The position numbers and the translations under genes are program-made. This document shows positions 55,944 through 64,000 of a DNA stretch of 64,000 nt, piece by piece. The first letter of the stretch is position 1, and each line of letters starts with the position of its first letter. The notes below the pieces were generated by a model. That model made no database searches and had not been told where the DNA came from. It saw only the letters and a list, made by a program, of their open reading frames with translations. The stretch spans positions 32,978 through 96,977 of the forward strand of contig CAIQAB010000029.1 in NCBI GenBank assembly GCA_903869675.1, written 5' to 3'. This DNA comes from an uncultured Verrucomicrobiota bacterium (GTDB lineage Bacteria; Verrucomicrobiota; Verrucomicrobiia; Opitutales; Opitutaceae).

Positions 55944-56657
55944 TCACGCGTAGTCCCAATACAGGATGCGCCCGCACTGGTCGCAGATGCCCAGCTTGGC
56001 CGGATCGGCGCTGCGCGAGCCCGACTCCGCCTCGCTGGAAACCTTCAAGTGGCACCCCCCGCACTTGCCGCCGCGCAACGGGGCGACGACCGGCCATTGG
56101 CGCACCGCCACCCGATCGTAAACCTTGGTCGCGAGTTCGGGCAGGCCGACGCGCGACTCGGCCGTAGCCGCCTTCGCCTCGACCAGCTCCGCCGCCAGAT
56201 TTTTCTCCCGCTCCGCCAGCGTGACCAGCCGCCCCTCGTGCTTCGAAATGTTGCCCTTGAGCACGGCCTCGGCGTCCGCGAAGCGTTTTTTCGCCTCGTC
56301 GATCTGATACATCACCGCGAGCTCCTGCTCCTCGAGCCCGCCGATCTCCGCGACCATGGTGGCGATCTCCTTGCCGAGCGCGTGATACTCATCGTTTTTT
56401 TTCACCGAGAGCTGCTGGGTGCGATACTTGGCGAGTTTGGTCTCGGCCGAGCCGATCTCGGTCTCGAGCAGCTTTTTCTTCGTCTCCAACCCGCGCAATT
56501 CGTCGCGCGCGCCGTCAATGCCGGCCTTGTCGGCCGCGATGTCCCTCTCCACCCGGGCTCGGTCCCCGGGGACGGCGGCGAGCTGCTGCTCGAGCTGGCG
56601 ACGACGGGCGTCGCGATCCTGCACCACCAGCAACTGGGTTAACACGGCATGCGGCAT
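55944..56657 (-). CDS. Coiled-coil protein with C4 zinc ribbon (CT398-like)
   Basis: 237 residues from the inner ATG. A long antiparallel coiled coil (about 5-170, with 'SVKKNDEYHALGKEIATM', the conserved hinge) is followed by a zinc ribbon 'KCGGCHLKVS' and 'ICDQCGRILYW'. This is the CT398/Rv2229c family; it lies upstream of rnpB here, as reported in several actinobacteria. A nucleic-acid role is suspected. It follows the Rrf2-type gene on the same strand by 54 bases. Confidence 0.85.
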   Translation of the reverse strand: MPHAVLTQLLVVQDRDARRRQLEQQLAAVPGDRARVERDIAADKAGIDGARDELRGLETKKKLLETEIGSAETKLAKYRTQQLSVKKNDEYHALGKEIATMVAEIGGLEEQELAVMYQIDEAKKRFADAEAVLKGNISKHEGRLVTLAEREKNLAAELVEAKAATAESRVGLPELATKVYDRVAVRQWPVVAPLRGGKCGGCHLKVSSEAESGSRSADPAKLGICDQCGRILYWDYA

Positions 56658-56711
56658 GGCTCCCTTGCATGCCCGCCGCCGCGCCAGGTTCAACGCTCGA
56701 TTCGCCGCCGC

Positions 56712-57125
56712 TCAGATGTAATACATTTCGCCGCCTGCTTTCGCCGAGAGCTTCTCCAGTGTCAGCTCGGCGCACTTGGCCGCCAAGACCGCCCGCACCT
56801 CGCGCCAGGCCTGGGCGACGCGTTTACCGGAGGCCCCCTCGGCCGCGCCGCCAAGATCGAGCACGTCGCCTTCGATTAGAGTGACGATATCGAGCAACGA
56901 TATCTCAGCGGGAGGGCGGGCCAGCGCGTAGCCACCCTGCTTGCCGCGCCGGCTGGTGATGAGCCCGCCGTTGCGCAGCTCGCCTAGGATCTGGACGAGG
57001 TAGGTCGCCGGCACGGCCTCGATGCGGGCCAGTTCCTCGATATGCGCCAGCCCCTCGCGGCCCTCCATGCGCGCAAGCTGCACCAGCACGCGGCAGGCAT
57101 AATCGACTTTGACGGAGAGTTTCAC
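56712..57125 (-). CDS. Rrf2-family transcriptional regulator
   Basis: 137 residues from a GTG ('MKLSVKVDYACRVLVQLA'). Winged-helix with 'LARIEAVPATYLVQILGELR', 'GLITSRRGKQGGYALARPP' and 'LLDIVTLIEGDVLD'. The cysteine triad that binds an Fe-S cluster in IscR is absent (only isolated Cys residues), so it is closer to CymR-like members. Target genes unknown. It is followed by the zinc-ribbon gene. Confidence 0.88.
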   Translation of the reverse strand: MKLSVKVDYACRVLVQLARMEGREGLAHIEELARIEAVPATYLVQILGELRNGGLITSRRGKQGGYALARPPAEISLLDIVTLIEGDVLDLGGAAEGASGKRVAQAWREVRAVLAAKCAELTLEKLSAKAGGEMYYI

Positions 57126-57279
57126 GGGGCAGGACGGGTTTTGATCTGACCGTGGCGATCCTGGAAGCGGCCGGCAAGCGTTTGCCCTGCTGCCGCGGAA
57201 AAGCGTAACCAACGGGTCAAAAAAAAACGGCCGCCCGCGTATGCGAGCGACCGTCTGGAAGCACGTTGAGCGTGGCGGA

Positions 57280-58878
57280 TTAGGCGTTGCGACGGCGACG
57301 GGTAACCACCGCGCCAGCGAGGGCCATGACGGAAGCGATGGCGGCGTAGCTGGAGGGCTCGGGGACCGGGGAGGCCAGAACAAGCAGCTGGCCGCCTTCA
57401 ACGTTAGCCGTCGAGATACCAGTGGTGTAGTGAGCCTGGTCGGAGGTCAGCAGGTAGGTCTTGCCGTCGTTACGACCGAGGATCGAGGTGATATCGATGA
57501 CACCGGAGGTCTCCTCGTCGTTGGTGTAGGGACTGGTCGCGGCAACGCCGACGTCGCCGAACTTGCCGCTGTCATGCTGGAAGATCTGCACCAGAGAGTC
57601 GCTGGTGGGGTTGTAGGCCCAGACCTTGCCGTTGTGGGCGCTACCGCCGACGTCTTCTTGGAGGTAAACCATGCCGTCGTCGGCGACGGTGAGGTTGTCG
57701 AACATCTGAACCTTCTGGCCGCCGACGGTGCGACCATCGATCAGGATATCCACAGTGCCGCCGGCATCGGGGTTGGTGATGTCGTCGAAACGCAGGCGCC
57801 AGAGACGGCTGTTGCCGACCTGGGTGCCGAGCCCATCCGCAACCGTGTCGACGCGGTCGGTGGTCACGAAGTAGAACTCATTGTAGTTCTTGACGTTCCA
57901 GGCGCCATCCTCGGGCCGGAGGAAGGTGGTCGAGGTGGTGTCGCTGAGGCTGAAGCGGGTGCCGTTGGTGACGCTGGCGGGAGCGACCGTCGCGCCACGG
58001 GTGGTGGAGCCTTCGACCGCCATACCGGAGACGTTGATGAACTTGAGCGTGCCGTTGGTCAGGCCGGCTTTCTCGACATCGGTGCCGGTGGTCTGCTTGT
58101 CGCCGACGTAAACCGCGACCGAGTTCTGCATGGTGCTGGATCCGCCATCGTTGTTGCCGATGACCACGGTCTTGTCCTGAGCCAGGGGGTTGACGAGCAG
58201 GTTCTCCCAGCCGCCGATGGCGGTGGAGGAGGACAAGGCGCTGTTGGTGGACAAGGCAAACTTGCCCAGCACATATGTGCTACCCTTGTCAGAACCAGTG
58301 GCGACGTTCGCGAGGGCCCAACCGGTGGTGCCGCTTTCTTCGCCGTTCATGAAAATGCGGTTCTTGGTGCCCTTGCCGCTGGCGCTGTTGTAGAGGCCGG
58401 AGTCGGGAGCGAGATCGGCCGAGCAGAGGCGGTTGAAGGCGAGACCGGTGGTCGCGGTGGTGTTGGAGGCTTGGGTGGCCTTGTTCCAACCATAGACATT
58501 CTGGATCAGATTGGCGCCGGAAACGACCGACAAGTCGGACTTGTTGATGACCCACTCGGAAACGAAGCCGCCCTTGGAGAGGGGACCGCGGGTAACGCCC
58601 AGGGTGTTGCCGATCTCATGGTTCATAAGGACGGTGAAGGTGCCGTTGCCGTTGTCATAGGCACCGAGACCGTCGGGAATGCCGGCCATTTGATAACTGG
58701 TGGTGGAAGAACCGGTATCACCCACGGTCAATACGCTGGTGGAGGACCAACCGGAAGCGACGGGCAAAACATAGGGGGAAGCGGAGGACGATGGCCCGGT
58801 GAACTGGGCGTGGGCGGAAACTGCGGCGAAGGCGGCGAGCAGGGTCGCGGCGAGGCGAGACGAAGTATGATATTTCAT
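57280..58878 (-). CDS. PhoX-like phosphatase-family PEP-CTERM protein
   Basis: 532 residues. Signal peptide ('LAATLLAAFAAVSAHAQ', about 9-25) and C-terminal PEP-CTERM signal ('PVPEPSSYAAIASVMALAG' with 'RRRRN'). The body has PhoX/DUF839 landmarks: 'VLMNHEIG', 'IFMNGEESG', 'FLRPEDGAWNVKNYNEFYF' and 'MFDNLTVADDGMVYLQED'. PhoX enzymes are Ca/Fe-dependent alkaline phosphatases; metal-site residues look partly conserved, but activity is not proven. It would be exported and sorted by an exosortase not present in the window. Operator-like repeats lie upstream. Confidence 0.8.
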   Translation of the reverse strand: MKYHTSSRLAATLLAAFAAVSAHAQFTGPSSSASPYVLPVASGWSSTSVLTVGDTGSSTTSYQMAGIPDGLGAYDNGNGTFTVLMNHEIGNTLGVTRGPLSKGGFVSEWVINKSDLSVVSGANLIQNVYGWNKATQASNTTATTGLAFNRLCSADLAPDSGLYNSASGKGTKNRIFMNGEESGTTGWALANVATGSDKGSTYVLGKFALSTNSALSSSTAIGGWENLLVNPLAQDKTVVIGNNDGGSSTMQNSVAVYVGDKQTTGTDVEKAGLTNGTLKFINVSGMAVEGSTTRGATVAPASVTNGTRFSLSDTTSTTFLRPEDGAWNVKNYNEFYFVTTDRVDTVADGLGTQVGNSRLWRLRFDDITNPDAGGTVDILIDGRTVGGQKVQMFDNLTVADDGMVYLQEDVGGSAHNGKVWAYNPTSDSLVQIFQHDSGKFGDVGVAATSPYTNDEETSGVIDITSILGRNDGKTYLLTSDQAHYTTGISTANVEGGQLLVLASPVPEPSSYAAIASVMALAGAVVTRRRRNA

Positions 58879-58898
58879 AGTTAGTAAGAGACCCCGAC

Positions 58899-61705
<2,807 letters not shown>

Positions 61706-61707
61706 AC

Positions 61708-61980
61708 ATGTCCACTTCCACGAAATCCAAGCCCGCCGCCACCCGGCGACCCGAGCCTCGCGGCAAGTCCGCAGCCGCGTCCTCCTCCGTCAAGTTTTCG
61801 CTAACCGCAGCCGATTTCATCGCGGCCGCCGTTGCCGACGGCTTGTCTATCCAGCACCGCTTCAAGGCCGAGCCCGTTTATGCCCGCACCGGCAAGGGTT
61901 TTATGGCCCCGTCCGGTGTCACCGAGATAGCCGCCGCCAAACGTGCGTCGAAAAAAACTCCGCTCCAAAACAATGGCTGA
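61708..61980 (+). CDS. Small basic hypothetical protein between gyrB and gyrA
   Basis: 90 residues: a basic Ser/Lys/Arg-rich N-terminus (about 1-28), then 'FSLTAADFIAAAVADGLSIQ' and 'YARTGKGFMAPSGVTEIAAA', ending in a Lys-rich tail. It is not a family I recognise. It begins 2 bases after gyrB and overlaps the next gene by 8 bases, so it is translated from the gyrase operon. The basic character would fit binding to nucleic acid or gyrase, which is speculation. Confidence 0.6.
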   Translation: MSTSTKSKPAATRRPEPRGKSAAASSSVKFSLTAADFIAAAVADGLSIQHRFKAEPVYARTGKGFMAPSGVTEIAAAKRASKKTPLQNNG

Positions 61981-62350
61981 CGCTTGGCTTAAGGCCGTCG
62001 ATTGGTCGGTCGTCTGCGCGATCAACCAACAACTCTGCGCCGCCAAACACGCCCAATACGGCCCCACGTCCGATGGCCACGCCACAACCAAGGCACTCTG
62101 GGATAAAACCCACCGCGAGCCGCTCACTCTCGACGCCCTTGTCGAACTCTGCCGCCGCTGCCACCAGCAAGCCCCTTTCCTAAACTATAATGGCAACACC
62201 TTCGTCGCCATCGCCCGCCAAGTGATCGCCGGCCTTCCCCTCGGGGCCGGCACCGCCGCCCTTCGCTCGCTCGCCGGCCACATCATCGCGGGCACCGCCT
62301 CACCTGAGGAACGCAAGGCCTTCCAAGCCGCCGCCGCCAAACTTTCCTAA
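61973..62350 (+). CDS. Second hypothetical protein between gyrB and gyrA
   Basis: 125 residues from the ATG overlapping the previous stop. Helical, with 'HREPLTLDALVELCRRCHQQ' and 'VIAGLPLGAGTAALRSLAGH'. A CxxCH appears once but with no export signal, so haem binding is unlikely. I recognise no family. Operon position (28 bases before gyrA) ties it to gyrase expression. Confidence 0.6.
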   Translation: MADAWLKAVDWSVVCAINQQLCAAKHAQYGPTSDGHATTKALWDKTHREPLTLDALVELCRRCHQQAPFLNYNGNTFVAIARQVIAGLPLGAGTAALRSLAGHIIAGTASPEERKAFQAAAAKLS

Positions 62351-62378
62351 CCCTCCCGCCTGACCCCTTTCCCCCGGC

Positions 62379-64000
<1,622 letters not shown>

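Noticed and set aside
57241..58884. 547-codon plus-strand frame opposite the PhoX-like gene
   Set aside because: The minus-strand product has signal peptide, PhoX motifs and PEP-CTERM. The plus frame is a Gly/Val/Asp-rich shadow.
62100..62170. CxxCH in the second gyr-operon ORF as a c-type haem site
   Set aside because: There is no export signal or second ligand pattern; a single CxxCH in a soluble helical protein is likely chance.

Overview
The window is high-GC DNA that reads as the chromosome of a Verrucomicrobiota bacterium, probably of the Opitutales/Opitutaceae type. Pointers are a Minf_1886-type protein (a family described as Verrucomicrobia/Planctomycetes-specific), two PEP-CTERM surface proteins, one of them with autotransporter-type beta-strand repeats, a TIGR03067-like protein, and dispersed intergenic hairpin repeats. 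Shine-Dalgarno sequences are rare upstream of the predicted starts. No taxonomy search was possible, so this placement is an inference.

Left part (1-13 kb): two DevC-type ABC permeases and a DevA-type ATPase with a fused cyclic-nucleotide-binding domain are followed by a lipid gene set. That set holds an AUR1-like PAP2 enzyme, a GNAT-like acyltransferase and a 1319-residue KS-ACP-DH-aminotransferase fusion on the minus strand. On the plus strand are a 3-ketosphinganine-reductase-like SDR and a CDP-alcohol phosphatidyltransferase; an inositol-3-phosphate synthase and a LicD/FKRP-like protein follow. Together these could make a sphingoid base, N-acylate it, make phosphatidylinositol and transfer the phosphoinositol headgroup, giving a bacterial inositol-phosphoceramide. 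This is the most interesting system in the window.

Middle part (13.5-36 kb): tmRNA with a strong terminator, a Nudix hydrolase, an HI0933-like flavoprotein, an amino-acid ABC transporter, a CDF metal exporter, GTP-dependent PEP carboxykinase, a lectin/beta-repeat PEP-CTERM gene broken by one in-frame TAA, purE-purK, an AsmA-like protein, an aldo/keto reductase, rsmE, secA and a coiled-coil membrane protein.

Right part (36-64 kb): tRNA-Gln, tRNA-Thr and tRNA-Lys; rpmI-rplT-pheS-pheT; gatC separated from gatA-gatB by a large S8 protease gene on the other strand; an exported superoxide dismutase facing a Fur-family regulator that lacks the usual cysteine pair; a Minf_1886 protein; an M16 peptidase; an EF-hand protein; rnpB downstream of a zinc-ribbon protein and an Rrf2 regulator; a PhoX-like PEP-CTERM protein with three operator-like repeats upstream; and a gyrB-orf-orf-gyrA operon running off the right edge.
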